Positions 25,812 to 35,286 of a stretch of DNA of 64,000 nt are shown here, one piece after another. The position numbers were made by a program, and so were the translations under genes. The notes beneath the pieces are model-generated. The model had not been told where the DNA came from. It ran no database searches and saw nothing but the letters and a program-made list of their open reading frames with translations. Origin of the DNA: JADFWK01 sp035527895 (GTDB lineage: Bacteria > Desulfobacterota > DSM-4660 > Desulfatiglandales > B25-G16); assembly GCA_035527895.1 (NCBI GenBank), contig DATKZQ010000199.1, positions 1 to 64,000 on the forward strand. Direction: 5' to 3'. Position 1 is the first letter of the stretch. Each line of letters starts with the position of its first letter.

Positions 25812-26849
25812 CTATTTGTGAGTCTTCACCCAATTTTCATGAAACGCTTCCATTTCGGCTAGTAGCTCCATTCCGCCCGGAAACGTTTTTGCCCACTTTA
25901 CCCAGCAACCTTCCTTCATTCTCTCGCGAATCTGTTGTCTGAAAGCGGGCCCGACGGAGGCGACAGTGCAGCCGTATTTATCTGAGGCATCTTTGACAGC
26001 CATAGCGTCAATTTCATGCTGCCTTTTTCGTGCAAGCTCTTGATACTCTACTGCAGCCTCACGGAGTTTTTCCTGCAAATCTGCAGGCAGTTCATTAAAT
26101 GCAGATTTGCTGACCATAACGAACCAGCTGTTGCCCTGGCCATAAGCGTGAGTCCTCGTGAGGAGCTTTGCCACCTCTACATTCTTGGCCATTACTTGAC
26201 CAAAGGTGCTGCCTACGGCGCCATCAACTACCCCTCTTTGCAGGGCTGTGTAGACCTCGGCAAAAGGTATGGTAACCGGTGTGCCCCCCATGGTGGCAAT
26301 CATATCGGCGCTTGTCTTGTTAAATACCCGTATCTTCTTACCTTTTAAGGAATCCATATTTTTGACGAGTACGTTCGCCAGGATTGCCTGGCCGGGAAAT
26401 GGATAGCTTGCAAGTGGCATCATGTTGTAATCGTTAAAGAACTTGTCGTATACATCTTTCAGAACCGTGGTCATGAGGGCCTCTTCCTCTTCCGGATTAT
26501 TGGAAAAGAATGGCATATCCGTTGCCCCCAGACGCGGATCTATTCCCGCACAATACGCTCCAAGGACATCTCCCATCTGACATGCACCGGTTTTGAGAGC
26601 CCGTGGCATGTCAGGTCCCTGGAAAGGGTGTTGTCCGCCCACATATAATGTCACCTTGATCTGCCCGTCGGTCTTCTTCTCGATGAGTGGTGGTAACTTG
26701 TCCATAGTGGGAGAGACGGCGAGATTATACGGGGAGTACCATTTCCATTGGTAGACTTTAGCTTCCGTGGTATCGGAAGCTGCCAAAAACGCTAGTAGCG
26801 CAAAACTCGCGATAATGATTGTTCTAATGCTTTGTCCTTTCTTTTTCAT
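25812..26849 (-). CDS. TRAP transporter substrate-binding protein (DctP)
   Basis: Start fixed by AAGGAGG six bases before the ATG at 26849 (MKKKGQS). A Sec signal peptide covers residues 1-30 (FALLAFLAASDTTEA). The mature part has the DctP fold: WKWYSPYN near the start, KGKKIRVFN, FAEVYTALQRGVVDGAVG, and the late helical segment with GCWVKWA. It captures a carboxylate-type ligand in the periplasm and passes it to the permease. Neighbours (acyl-CoA synthetase, amidohydrolases) hint at an organic-acid or acyl-amide substrate. Confidence 0.85.
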   Translation of the reverse strand: MKKKGQSIRTIIIASFALLAFLAASDTTEAKVYQWKWYSPYNLAVSPTMDKLPPLIEKKTDGQIKVTLYVGGQHPFQGPDMPRALKTGACQMGDVLGAYCAGIDPRLGATDMPFFSNNPEEEEALMTTVLKDVYDKFFNDYNMMPLASYPFPGQAILANVLVKNMDSLKGKKIRVFNKTSADMIATMGGTPVTIPFAEVYTALQRGVVDGAVGSTFGQVMAKNVEVAKLLTRTHAYGQGNSWFVMVSKSAFNELPADLQEKLREAAVEYQELARKRQHEIDAMAVKDASDKYGCTVASVGPAFRQQIRERMKEGCWVKWAKTFPGGMELLAEMEAFHENWVKTHK

Positions 26850-26996
26850 GATTATCCTCCTTTCATTAAATTCGTTTGTTATCAAGAGACAGTTTCGTTA
26901 TTGCACGGTCTATATTTCACCTCCTTTCATGCGGCTCTAAAGTCACGTTCTGAACGATGGCCCATGGTTCAAGTTCTACGTGGCCTACCTCATATA

Positions 26997-28301
26997 TTAG
27001 AATGCCGTGAACATTTGTTGCGGCAACCAGATTGCTATTTCAGGAAAAGCATAGAGCAGTCCGGCTCCGACGAGTAACAGCACGATGAAGGGCAATGTGC
27101 CATACACAACCTCAGATAAGTTCTCGCCTGATACGCCTTGAATAATGAAGAGAATCATCCCCACAGGGGGGGTAATTAATGCTATTTCACACATGAGCGT
27201 AACGATAACCCCAAACCACACTGAGTCAAAACCGAGGCTCATCATGAGGGGATACGTGACGGGCAAAGTAAGAAGCGTCATTGATAGGGCGTCTATAAAA
27301 CATCCCAGTACCAGGTACATGAAGACTATCGAAACAAAGACCAACCCTCTGTGGATACCCGCAGAAGCAACAAATTCAGCAATCCTCGCCGGAATCCGCA
27401 AGTCAGACAAGGTCATAGACAGTATTTGAGTTCCCACAATAATGAGGACCATCATGCCGTTGACAGTCACGGTTTCGACAATCGATTCCTTAAAGGCTAT
27501 CCAGTGAAGTCTCCTGTATATTGCCGCTATTATGATCGCCCCAAAAGTCCCGAGGGCAGCTGCTTCCGTGGGGGTTGCCACACCAAGGTAAATAGTCCCC
27601 AAGACAAAGAAGATGAGTATTCCGACTGGTAGGATGTCCTTAAGGCCAAAAAGCATAGCCTTCGGATTGATTCTTTCCCTCCCCGGCGTTTTGCCAGGAG
27701 ACAATACTGCGTTTAAAGCTATGTATGCCATGAAAAGGCCTGCGAACATTATGCCGGGGAAAATTCCAGCGATGAAAAGTTTACCGACCGATTCCCCAAC
27801 CCACGCTCCGTAAACAATAAGGGGTATGCTCGGTGGGATCATGATGCCCAATGTGCCGCCAGCTGCAATGCTGCCAAATATCATCCTTTTGTCATAATTC
27901 CTCTTTTTCAACTCCGGTATGGCAATCGGGCCCATGGTTGCAGCAGTGGCTAGGCTGGAGCCGGAGGATGCGGCAAAAATGGCGCAAGATAAGATATTCG
28001 TGTGAAGCAGGCCGCCTGGCAAGATACCAACCAAAGGCACAGCACCTGTATAGAGCTTATCACCTAATCCACAGCGAAAGACTATATGCCCCATCAATAT
28101 GAACAAGGGCATGGCTGTCCAAATGAAGCTATTGAGCACATTAAACTGCACCATTCCTATGATATCGAGACTCCCACCAATAAACAGAATATAGATGACA
28201 ATGCCGACAGCTGCTATTGCCGGCCCAATCCACATGCCGCTCAGGAGAAACAAGGCCAGGAGGCTCAACATTAAAGCAGTAATGAGGACTAAGTTTTCCA
28301 T
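26997..28301 (-). CDS. TRAP transporter large permease (DctM)
   Basis: A 434-aa protein with about 12 membrane helices and typical DctM motifs: MPLFILMGHIVF, IPELKKRNYDKRMIFGSIAAGG, LGIMIPPSIPLIVYG, TPTEAAALGTFGA and ITPPVGMILFI. It forms the sodium-driven channel of the importer with the DctQ subunit. Located upstream of the binding-protein gene by about 150 bp in the same operon. Confidence 0.9.
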   Translation of the reverse strand: MENLVLITALMLSLLALFLLSGMWIGPAIAAVGIVIYILFIGGSLDIIGMVQFNVLNSFIWTAMPLFILMGHIVFRCGLGDKLYTGAVPLVGILPGGLLHTNILSCAIFAASSGSSLATAATMGPIAIPELKKRNYDKRMIFGSIAAGGTLGIMIPPSIPLIVYGAWVGESVGKLFIAGIFPGIMFAGLFMAYIALNAVLSPGKTPGRERINPKAMLFGLKDILPVGILIFFVLGTIYLGVATPTEAAALGTFGAIIIAAIYRRLHWIAFKESIVETVTVNGMMVLIIVGTQILSMTLSDLRIPARIAEFVASAGIHRGLVFVSIVFMYLVLGCFIDALSMTLLTLPVTYPLMMSLGFDSVWFGVIVTLMCEIALITPPVGMILFIIQGVSGENLSEVVYGTLPFIVLLLVGAGLLYAFPEIAIWLPQQMFTAF

Positions 28302-28463
28302 AGTGCTAAACGACTCACATCTAGGATTTGACTCTTATACCGCCAAGAAAATCATATCTGGCGACAATATGAGTGTCTTTTTCCCCCGGATCTTCTCATT
28401 CCGGTTTGCCGCTTCTTGGTTTAGGTCTTTTAGCTCGTTGACAAGTATTCTTACCGGACTCCC

Positions 28464-29312
28464 TCATGGAGAAGACAAACCCAGTATTCTCATGGCGTTT
28501 TTATACAAAAACTTATCTTTCACGTCGTCTTTGAGCGGCAGCAGGTCCAGCTCTTTGACAACCCGTTCATGGGGAATAAGTGAATTCGTGGCAAAGAGGA
28601 TTTGGTCTTGCAGGATGGAGTTTCCGTAGGTGAGAAAGAGCTCCCAGCCGGTGCCGGACCTGGAGATATACTTTGGCGATACGCCTCCTGTTTCGAGATA
28701 AACATTCGGATGCTTCCATGCCACCGCTATCATCTCGTTGACCCAGGGCCACCCTCCGTGATTGGCCACTATGGTGAGATCCGGAAAATCGCACGCAATT
28801 TCGTCGAGGTGCAGCGGGCGGCTGTAGTCGATTTTTTTATTCACGGAAAAATTTATTGAGGAATGTATTGCGACGGGCATCTTGCTTTGCTGGCAATAAT
28901 CATAAAGGGGGTAGAATTTCCTATCATTGGGATACAGCCCCTGAACCCATGGTTGCAGATTAAGCCCTTTCATGTTCCACTCATTGACATACCGGTCAAG
29001 ATCTTTGACCGGGTCTTTTGAGGCTGAGGGATCTATGCCTGCAAAGCCGATGAGGTTGTCCGGGTGCTTTTGTACTAATTCGCCAACCGTCTTATTAAGC
29101 AGATGAACATCGCCGTAACTATACTCCGCATGAAGAACGGCCAGCGAAATCCCGCTTTGCTGCATGTTCTCCAGGAACTTCTCGAAGGGAAGGCTGCAAA
29201 GCCGCCTGAAATCGTAGAGTTCTTTGTACCGGTCCATGAAGGGGGGCATGGCATCATAACCGCCGGGAAAGAATTCTGGTCCCGTTCCAATGACGCGAAA
29301 GTCGATGATCAT
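28464..29312 (-). CDS. Amidohydrolase family 2 protein with altered metal site
   Basis: A 282-aa TIM-barrel hydrolase or decarboxylase of the amidohydrolase-2 group: MKGLNLQPWVQGLYPNDRKFYPLYDYCQ, AIHSSINF, IVANHGGWPWV and a C-terminal NAMRILGL. The usual first-strand HxH is replaced by MIIDFRVIG and the late-strand Asp of F-G-T-D by Asn (LFATNS), so the metal site is not the standard one, although the two middle His remain. Members act on aromatic acids or lactones among others. Next to the acyl-CoA synthetase gene (20 bp). Substrate not deducible. Confidence 0.7.
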   Translation of the reverse strand: MIIDFRVIGTGPEFFPGGYDAMPPFMDRYKELYDFRRLCSLPFEKFLENMQQSGISLAVLHAEYSYGDVHLLNKTVGELVQKHPDNLIGFAGIDPSASKDPVKDLDRYVNEWNMKGLNLQPWVQGLYPNDRKFYPLYDYCQQSKMPVAIHSSINFSVNKKIDYSRPLHLDEIACDFPDLTIVANHGGWPWVNEMIAVAWKHPNVYLETGGVSPKYISRSGTGWELFLTYGNSILQDQILFATNSLIPHERVVKELDLLPLKDDVKDKFLYKNAMRILGLSSP

Positions 29313-29332
29313 GCAACTGCTCCTGTGTTTGG

Positions 29333-30913
29333 CTATCTACGAGTTTTGTTTTCCAACCGATCAAAGCAGCCTTCGGTAGGATCTGACTTTTCCTCTATGA
29401 GTCTCTGTTTCCGCACCCGTTCTGAGGGTGTTTTCGGTAAGCTCTCTCTGAACTCTAAGTACCGGGGAACCTTAAAGGCGGCCATGTTTTCTTCGCAAAA
29501 CTCTATGATGTCTTCATAGGTAAGTTCCTCATTCGGTTTTAAGACGATATAGGCCTTCGCCTCTTCTCCCCGTATTTTGTCCGGTACCGGAATAGTGGCA
29601 GCGTCCAGGATTTTGGGGTGGGTCATGAGTACATGTTCTATGGATGCGGCCGATATATTTTCGCCCCCCCTTCGGATGATGTCCTTTTTTCTCCCCACAA
29701 AATGAAAATCGCCATCTTCATCCTGATAGCCGAGGTCTCCGGAGTGAAACCATCCCCCCCGAAAGGCTTTTTCCGTGGCCTCAGGGTCCTTGTAGTAGCC
29801 CTCCATCATGCCCTTGCCACGCTTAAGCACGATTTCACCGACCTCACCGCTCGGGAGTTCGACGTCATTATCATCCACGATTTTGGCTTCTCGGTAGTAG
29901 ACGGGCCGCCCAATACATGCCGTGCCAACCTTCCGGTCCATATCAGCCGTTACCGCAATATCGGCCGTTGTTTCAGTAGAGGCATAGATCTCATACACGG
30001 GAACGTTGAATCTCTCCTCCCAGGCCTTGTGTATACCTGGAGGAATACCGGATGTCTGAACCATACTCAAGTTGTGTTGTTTATCTAAATCGGAAGGGGG
30101 CATATTATAGAGAAAAGAGGTCATTGAGCCGATGCAGTAGAAGCAGGTTGTTTTGTAGTGCCTGATCTGATCCCAAAATTGGGAGGTGCTGAATCGTTCT
30201 GCAAAGATCAGCGTTGCGTTATGGATCATGACCATGATGGTGTTCCACTGTGGGTCCATGTAGTAGAAGGGCTGTGCCGTAAAGACGCGATCTTCGTCGG
30301 TAAGCTGAAATAACTTTCCCTGGATTTCCCCCAGGTTTAAGAAATAATCCTGTGTAGCCATGCAGCCCTTGGGGTTTCCCGTCGTTCCCGACGTGTATAT
30401 GATAACTGCAAGGTCGCCCTGGTGGATATCTACCGGTTTTAAACCTGCCGGGCTTTCAAGCAGGTTTGAAAAGGGAATGGCGTTATCGACATCTGAATTA
30501 TTAATGTTGATAATCCTGTCGAGCAAAGGGATTTCTTTTTGAATCTTCCTTATTGTCTCAGCGTATTCATTTCAGGTGACCAATAATCTTGCTTCGGAAT
30601 GGTTAAGGATATATTTGGTCTCCTCATCTACGAAACGACCATTAACCGGTACCATAACTGCACCGATCATATTCGCTGCCAGCCAGCAATAAGGAAATTC
30701 AAAACAGTTCGGCAGTAAAATGGCGACGTTATCCCCCTTTTTCACACCGAGCGATAGAAATCCATTCGCCACTTTATTTACTGTTTGCAGAACGGTCTCA
30801 TAAGTAGCCTCTTGATCCTTAAAGGTAAAGAGGGTCTTATCAGGAGTTAAACCCGCCGACTCTTCCAACAGTTCCCTTATGCTCTTGGCTTTCATCTCAC
30901 TTATAACCATCAT
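29333..30913 (-). pseudogene. AMP-dependent acyl-CoA synthetase interrupted by TGA
   Basis: The full frame of 526 codons has the ANL-superfamily motifs: YTSGTTGNPKG (P-loop), YEIYASTETT, WFHSGDLGYQDEDGDFHFVGR and a C-terminal KVPRYLEFRESLPKTPSERV with the catalytic Lys region shifted (PSERVRK). An in-frame TGA at 30572-30574 lies between SEARLLVT and NEYAETI, about residue 114. Both sides are in the same frame, so only this codon separates them. The start (30913 or MKAKS at 30895) is uncertain. The gene would activate a carboxylic acid with CoA, probably the product of the neighbouring hydrolases. Either a real nonsense mutation or a sequence error. Confidence 0.8.
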
Positions 30914-31080
30914 TTTTTATCATTTTTTATAAAAACACTCTAAAAGTCAAGCGAAATTTATCAATTTATATAAATTTATTTCCGTGGGCACCTCAGCGCC
31001 CAGCTCTCAGGGGGGGATTCACCCTGTCACATTCCGCCTGGAGCCGACCCTGCAAAGCAGGGATTTAAAAGATTCACCCC

Positions 31081-31157
31081 CACCTAACCTCCCCCATCAA
31101 GGGGGAGGAGGTATGCGGTAGCCCTAAAGCGAGCTGCTGATAATCATCAAGTTGAAG
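31081..31157. repeat. Dispersed repeat, copy 1
   Basis: Contains the palindrome cctcccccatcaagggggagg (31088-31108) preceded by cctaa and followed, 39 bases on, by atcaagttgaag. The same order of elements occurs at 43342-43419, where the middle part holds a ccctgc..gcaggg palindrome that is degenerate here. Confidence 0.6.
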
Positions 31158-31477
31158 CTACTAAAAATGACACCGATACTGAGTTCTGGTCTCAACGCTT
31201 GTTCAGGGCAGGGGAGCAGACCTCCTCATTAGCTAAATACGAAACACTGTGGCGTTTTTATTGGAAGAGAATAGCGTGCCCACATAAATGGTCAGGCTTG
31301 AGGTAAGTCGGGCAAAAGAAATATGGCTGGCACGAGATCTAGGATCTGCGCTTTGGTATGGGCGAGCTCTTTTAGTGGATTTTATTGATCTTATTTTCCT
31401 TTGCCTGTATAAGTGTAGTTCGTTTTTAGATGTTTTGTGTATGACGAATTTCCCGTATTGTGACTGATCAGCAAAAG

Positions 31478-31494
31478 CCCCGGTTAATCCGGGG
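31478..31494. terminator. Hairpin, possible terminator or attenuator
   Basis: ccccgg-ttaat-ccgggg: a 6-bp GC stem with a 5-base loop followed by a T-poor tail (tcatttg). It stands 40 bases before the start of the plus-strand gene that follows. Weak as a rho-independent terminator. Confidence 0.35.
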
Positions 31495-31532
31495 TCATTT
31501 GTAGGGCATATCAATCACAAAGGACTACTGTA

Positions 31533-31997
31533 ATGAGAAGAAAAGAACAGGAGATAACTGACAGAGCCGCAATTGAATCTATCATAGCAAAATCAACGGT
31601 ATGCAGGCTCGCTTTATCAACAAACGATCGGCCTTACATCGTTCCCCTGTGCTTTGGGTATGAGGATAATGCCTTATATTTTCACGCGGCCCGGGAAGGA
31701 AAGAAGATAGATATACTCAAGAAAAACAGCAGGGTCTGCTTCGAGGTCGACTGCGACCATGAACTGGTGAGTAATGAGACTCCGTGCAAATGGAGCATGA
31801 AGTATCGCAGCGTTGTCGGAGTCGGGAAGGCTTCTTTAATAGATGATCCTGAATCAAAGCGAAGGGCCCTGGATATTGTCATGCAGCATTACGCGGGCCG
31901 ACCATCCGGTTATTCAGCAGCCAGCATGGAGAAAATACTCATCATAAAGGTTGAGATAGAGAGCATGACGGGAAAGAGCTCGGGATGGCTTGAATGA
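31533..31997 (+). CDS. Pyridoxamine 5'-phosphate oxidase-like flavoprotein (NimA type)
   Basis: A 154-aa split-barrel protein: VCRLALSTNDRPYIVPLCFGY, LYFHAAREGKKIDILKKN and VCFEVD are the flavin/heme-binding strands of the NimA/PNPOx-like group, in which some members reduce nitroimidazoles. The ATG is preceded by AAGGA. Monocistronic on the plus strand. The physiological substrate is unknown. Confidence 0.85.
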   Translation: MRRKEQEITDRAAIESIIAKSTVCRLALSTNDRPYIVPLCFGYEDNALYFHAAREGKKIDILKKNSRVCFEVDCDHELVSNETPCKWSMKYRSVVGVGKASLIDDPESKRRALDIVMQHYAGRPSGYSAASMEKILIIKVEIESMTGKSSGWLE

Positions 31998-32078
31998 ACA
32001 CCTTGAAAAGATCTTCGTGTATCTCTCACAGAGTACTCAAAGTCACAGAGCATGAAGATCTTCTTATGACACACAACA

Positions 32079-32213
32079 GATTGCTTACCATGCCCCTATG
32101 GGGGTGTTCAATCACGCAAGGCGGGATTGAATATGGGCAAAGTTTTCAAAGGAAAAAATGAATACATTCATATTTTTCCTTACGAACTTTCTCCCATAAA
32201 ACGGTAAGCAATC
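32079..32213. repeat. Element bounded by 11-bp inverted repeats
   Basis: gattgcttacc (32079-32089) and ggtaagcaatc (32203-32213) are exact reverse complements enclosing 113 bases that also contain an internal imperfect palindrome (aaggaaaaaatgaat / attcatatttttcctt). This could be a MITE or a paired regulatory element. No target-site duplication is evident. It lies in a ~460-base stretch (31998-32458) that otherwise shows no gene. Confidence 0.45.
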
Positions 32214-32458
32214 GAATGCCTCATTACATAGCTCTGCGTACTCTGCGGGCTTGAGCGACCCTGAGCCTTGTGCTTTCGACCTGAGCTCAAGCCGAAGGGC
32301 TTGTCGAAGGGTCTAAGGGGAGCGGGCGAGAAAGCTATGAGTACATCTTTTCACGAGTGTAGCTGAATTATACCATCCCGCGAAGCCGGAGGGTTTTGAA
32401 CATTGCTAAAAGGTATTCTCTGGTCAAGAATCACTTCGTATCTTTTTTGAGGTTTGGA

Positions 32459-32731
32459 ATGGACTTGAAGTTACTCTTAACGGTGTTCGGCACGGTGTTT
32501 ATTGCCGAACTGGGAGATAAAACCCAGTTTGCCACACTCCTGTATGCGGCCGGTCCCACAAACAGTAAGCTCACGGTGTTCCTCGGGGCAGCGCTCGCCC
32601 TGATTGTAGCATCGGGGATTGGTGTTGTGGCCGGCTCGTTCTTGGCACACTACCTGAACCCCAAGTACCTCTCGTGGATTGCTGGCCTCGGTTTCATCGC
32701 GGTGGGCATTTGGGTAATCATCAAAGCTTAG
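32459..32731 (+). CDS. GDT1/TMEM165-family membrane protein, 90 aa
   Basis: Half-size member of the UPF0016/GDT1 cation-exchanger family with the signature E-L-G-D-K-T (IAELGDKTQFATLL) on the first helix, then two further hydrophobic segments. Bacterial half-size members pair to form a full transporter, possibly for Mn or Ca. The start at 32459 is preferred (GAGG box, compact MDLKLLL start); an upstream ATG would add 21 untypical residues. Only one copy is present here; bacterial genomes usually have two halves. Confidence 0.75.
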   Translation: MDLKLLLTVFGTVFIAELGDKTQFATLLYAAGPTNSKLTVFLGAALALIVASGIGVVAGSFLAHYLNPKYLSWIAGLGFIAVGIWVIIKA

Positions 32732-32840
32732 GGAAATGACGAGTAACAGCCGAAAACTAGGTACGGCGTGCCCAACCGGGCGACAGGCCTTTCAGCGGAC
32801 CTTTTTTAAAGCCACATTTTTGTTTACAGGTAGCAGTTAG

Positions 32841-33023
32841 ATGAAACTCCTTTTTTGCTTACTAGGGTTGGTCCTCATAGTCGAGGGGCTCCCGTATCTG
32901 GCATTTCCGGATAAGATGAAAAAGTGGCTGCGGCAGGTACAGCAGGTGCCTGATAATCAGCTCAGGGCAGTCGGTTTTCTGGCCATGTGTTTGGGCCTGC
33001 TCTTAACGTATCTTTTCAGGTAG
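32841..33023 (+). CDS. Small membrane protein, DUF2065 type, 60 aa
   Basis: Two hydrophobic helices (LLFCLLGLVLIVEGLPYL and AVGFLAMCLGLLLTYLF) around a basic loop with DKMKKWLRQV. The EGLPYLAFPDKMKK core is the DUF2065 signature. Function unknown. It ends 3 bp before queA. Confidence 0.75.
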   Translation: MKLLFCLLGLVLIVEGLPYLAFPDKMKKWLRQVQQVPDNQLRAVGFLAMCLGLLLTYLFR

Positions 33024-33026
33024 GGC

Positions 33027-34085
33027 ATGTATCGCGTTGAGGACTATGATTACGACCTGCCTGTCGAGTTGATCGCCCAGGTGCCTGCTCTGAGACGGGA
33101 TGAGTCACGTCTCCTCTATGTGGAGCGCGGCGGTGAAGGGATTTCCGACCATCACTTCTATGACCTGCCCTCGCTGCTCAGGGCAGGCGACCTTCTGGTG
33201 GTAAACGATGCCGAGGTGGTACCTGCCCGGTTGTACGGTGAAAAGGAAACGGGTGGGCGAGTAGAAATTTTGGTCATCGATCACCCTGCCAGGCCTCTCA
33301 AGAGGGGGCAGGATAGACGCTGGTGCCTTGTAAAGGCATCAAAGAGGCCAAAAAGGGGATCGGCCATTGCCTTTTCGGATGGCCTCATGGGCATTGTCGA
33401 GACGCTCGGTGAAAACGGAAAAGCCTTGCTCAGATTTGAGGGGAAACACGGCCTTGACTACGTGTTGAAAAAAAGAGGTTGCCTTCCCCTACCCCCTTAT
33501 ATTAAAAGAGACAACAACGATAAAAGATCGGAGATAGATAGAGAACGATACCAGACCATATTCTCCCGTTATTCAGGGGCGGTGGCAGCGCCGACGGCCG
33601 GCCTTCATTTTACCCGCGATCTCCTCACGGCTTTACAATCCCGGGGAGTAACCATAGTGAGTATAACCCTCCTGGTTGGTCATGACACCTTTCGACCGGT
33701 GAGGGTGCAAGATATCAGGGAACATAACCTGGAAAGTGAGTCATATACGGTAAGCCCCAATGCCGCCAGCACCATCCGGAGAGCCAAGATCGAGGGCAGA
33801 AGGGTTATCGCCGTTGGAACGACCGTTGTCAGGGCCCTGGAAACCGTATCTCATGAGAAAGGAGCAATGACAGCTAATTCCGGGTCTACTGATCTTTTGA
33901 TCTACCCGGGATTTGGTTTTCAGGCTATCGATGCACTGTTGACGAATTTTCACCTGCCCCGGTCTTCGCTTCTTTTTCTGGTGGCGGCATTTGCCGGTCG
34001 TGAGCTGACCCTGAGGGCCTATCAATGGGCCATCGAAAAGAGGTACCGCTTTTACAGTTACGGCGATGCGATGCTGATAAGCTGA
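33027..34085 (+). CDS. queA: tRNA preQ1(34) S-adenosylmethionine ribosyltransferase-isomerase
   Basis: A 352-aa enzyme of full length that transfers and isomerises the ribosyl part of S-adenosylmethionine onto preQ1-tRNA, the step before queuosine. Recognisable segments: YDLPVELIAQVPALRRDESRLL, GAVAAPTAGLHFT, VTLLVGHDTFRPV (as ITLLVGHDTFRPV), VGTTVVRALE and TNFHLPRSSLLFLV. It is followed directly by tgt, the enzyme of the same pathway, an arrangement common in bacteria. Confidence 0.95.
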   Translation: MYRVEDYDYDLPVELIAQVPALRRDESRLLYVERGGEGISDHHFYDLPSLLRAGDLLVVNDAEVVPARLYGEKETGGRVEILVIDHPARPLKRGQDRRWCLVKASKRPKRGSAIAFSDGLMGIVETLGENGKALLRFEGKHGLDYVLKKRGCLPLPPYIKRDNNDKRSEIDRERYQTIFSRYSGAVAAPTAGLHFTRDLLTALQSRGVTIVSITLLVGHDTFRPVRVQDIREHNLESESYTVSPNAASTIRRAKIEGRRVIAVGTTVVRALETVSHEKGAMTANSGSTDLLIYPGFGFQAIDALLTNFHLPRSSLLFLVAAFAGRELTLRAYQWAIEKRYRFYSYGDAMLIS

Positions 34086-34125
34086 TCCAGGCAGAAGGGA
34101 CTGGCCGGTAAAGGAAAACCAAATC

Positions 34126-35268
34126 GTGGAATTCCGGATTCAGAAGCAAGATACGGGGAGCAGGGCGCGGGTTGGTGAAATTGTAACCAATCACGGAAGC
34201 TTTGAAACCCCCGTGTTCATGCCTGTTGGGACGGCAGGCGCAATCAAGGGGGTGGCACCTGATGAAGCCAGGGATGCGGGAGCGGAAATAATCCTGGCAA
34301 ATACGTATCATCTATACCTGAGGCCCGGCCATGAACTGATACGAAAGCTCGGGGGTCTCCATCGGTTCATGAACTGGTCAGGGCCAATACTGACTGATAG
34401 TGGAGGATTTCAGGTCTACAGCCTCTCGAGGCTCAGGACTATCTCAGAGGAAGGCGTTACCTTTCGGTCTCATATCGACGGCTCAACCCATTTCCTGAGC
34501 CCGGAAAAGGCAATGGAGATACAGGAGGCCCTGGGTTCGGACATCGCCATGACCTTGGATGAGTGTGCACCTGCTGAGGCGGACCACGACTATATCCTGA
34601 AATCCGTAAAACTTACGGAGCAGTGGGCACGGCGATGCCGCGTTACCAAAAGGGATGACGGCCAGTCACTCTTCGGGATTGTTCAAGGAGGAACATACCC
34701 TGACCTGAGAGAGGTGAGTGCCAGAGGCCTTGTTGAGATGGACTTTGACGGTTATGCCCTCGGGGGTCTGTCCGTAGGCGAAGACCGTGCCACGAGAGAA
34801 CAGGTGATAGGAGTCACGAGGGAATTCTTGCCGGACGAAAAGCCGGTGTATCTGATGGGCGTGGGAACACCTGAAGACATTCTCGAGTCGGTGAAGCTGG
34901 GCGTGGATATGTTTGACTGTGTCTTGCCGACCCGGAATGCACGGAACGGCATGTTGTTTACCAAGCAGGGAAGGCTCGTGATAAAAAATACCCAGTACTC
35001 GGATGACAGCTCTGCAATCGAAGACGATTGTACGTGCTATACCTGCTCACATTATTCGAGGGCATACTTACGACACCTGTTCCTAACAAAAGAACTGCTT
35101 GCTTATCGGTTAAATACCATCCACAATCTCCATTACTATGCAAAGCTCATGGCGGGGATACGGATGGCGATACGGGAGGATGGGTTGGCTGATTTCAGCC
35201 GTGATTTTTACGCGGATAAGATACAGAATGTCGAAAAAGAGGGAGCCAAATCCCTACAAACTATCTAA
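34126..35268 (+). CDS. tgt: tRNA-guanine transglycosylase
   Basis: A 380-aa enzyme that exchanges guanine-34 for preQ1 in tRNA anticodons. GTG start after an AAAGGA box. Motifs: LANTYHLYLRPG, LTDSGGFQVYSL (catalytic Asp), GIVQGGTYPDLR, GGLSVGED, and the zinc site CTCYTCSHY with a later His (NTIHNLHYY). Upstream of yajC-secD-secF, the usual bacterial gene order. Confidence 0.95.
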   Translation: MEFRIQKQDTGSRARVGEIVTNHGSFETPVFMPVGTAGAIKGVAPDEARDAGAEIILANTYHLYLRPGHELIRKLGGLHRFMNWSGPILTDSGGFQVYSLSRLRTISEEGVTFRSHIDGSTHFLSPEKAMEIQEALGSDIAMTLDECAPAEADHDYILKSVKLTEQWARRCRVTKRDDGQSLFGIVQGGTYPDLREVSARGLVEMDFDGYALGGLSVGEDRATREQVIGVTREFLPDEKPVYLMGVGTPEDILESVKLGVDMFDCVLPTRNARNGMLFTKQGRLVIKNTQYSDDSSAIEDDCTCYTCSHYSRAYLRHLFLTKELLAYRLNTIHNLHYYAKLMAGIRMAIREDGLADFSRDFYADKIQNVEKEGAKSLQTI

Positions 35269-35286
35269 CAAAAGGGAGGAAAATTC

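Larger units (their letters stand above)
30914..31532. other. Intergenic region with dispersed repeat
   Basis: About 620 bases with no supported gene between oppositely oriented clusters. It contains a repeat copy (31081-31157) and a terminator-like hairpin (31478-31494). A minus-strand frame of 93 codons lies here but has no family likeness and no ribosome site. Confidence 0.5.

Noticed and set aside
13404..30574. Recoding of TAG as pyrrolysine or TGA as selenocysteine to explain the two interrupted genes
   Set aside because: Many intact genes in the window end in TGA, TAG sits where Trp is expected, and no pylTSBCD genes or SECIS-like hairpin with a catalytic Cys/Sec position was seen.
31233..31514. 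Minus-strand frame of 93 codons in an intergenic region
   Set aside because: No family likeness, no ribosome site, overlaps the terminator-like hairpin.
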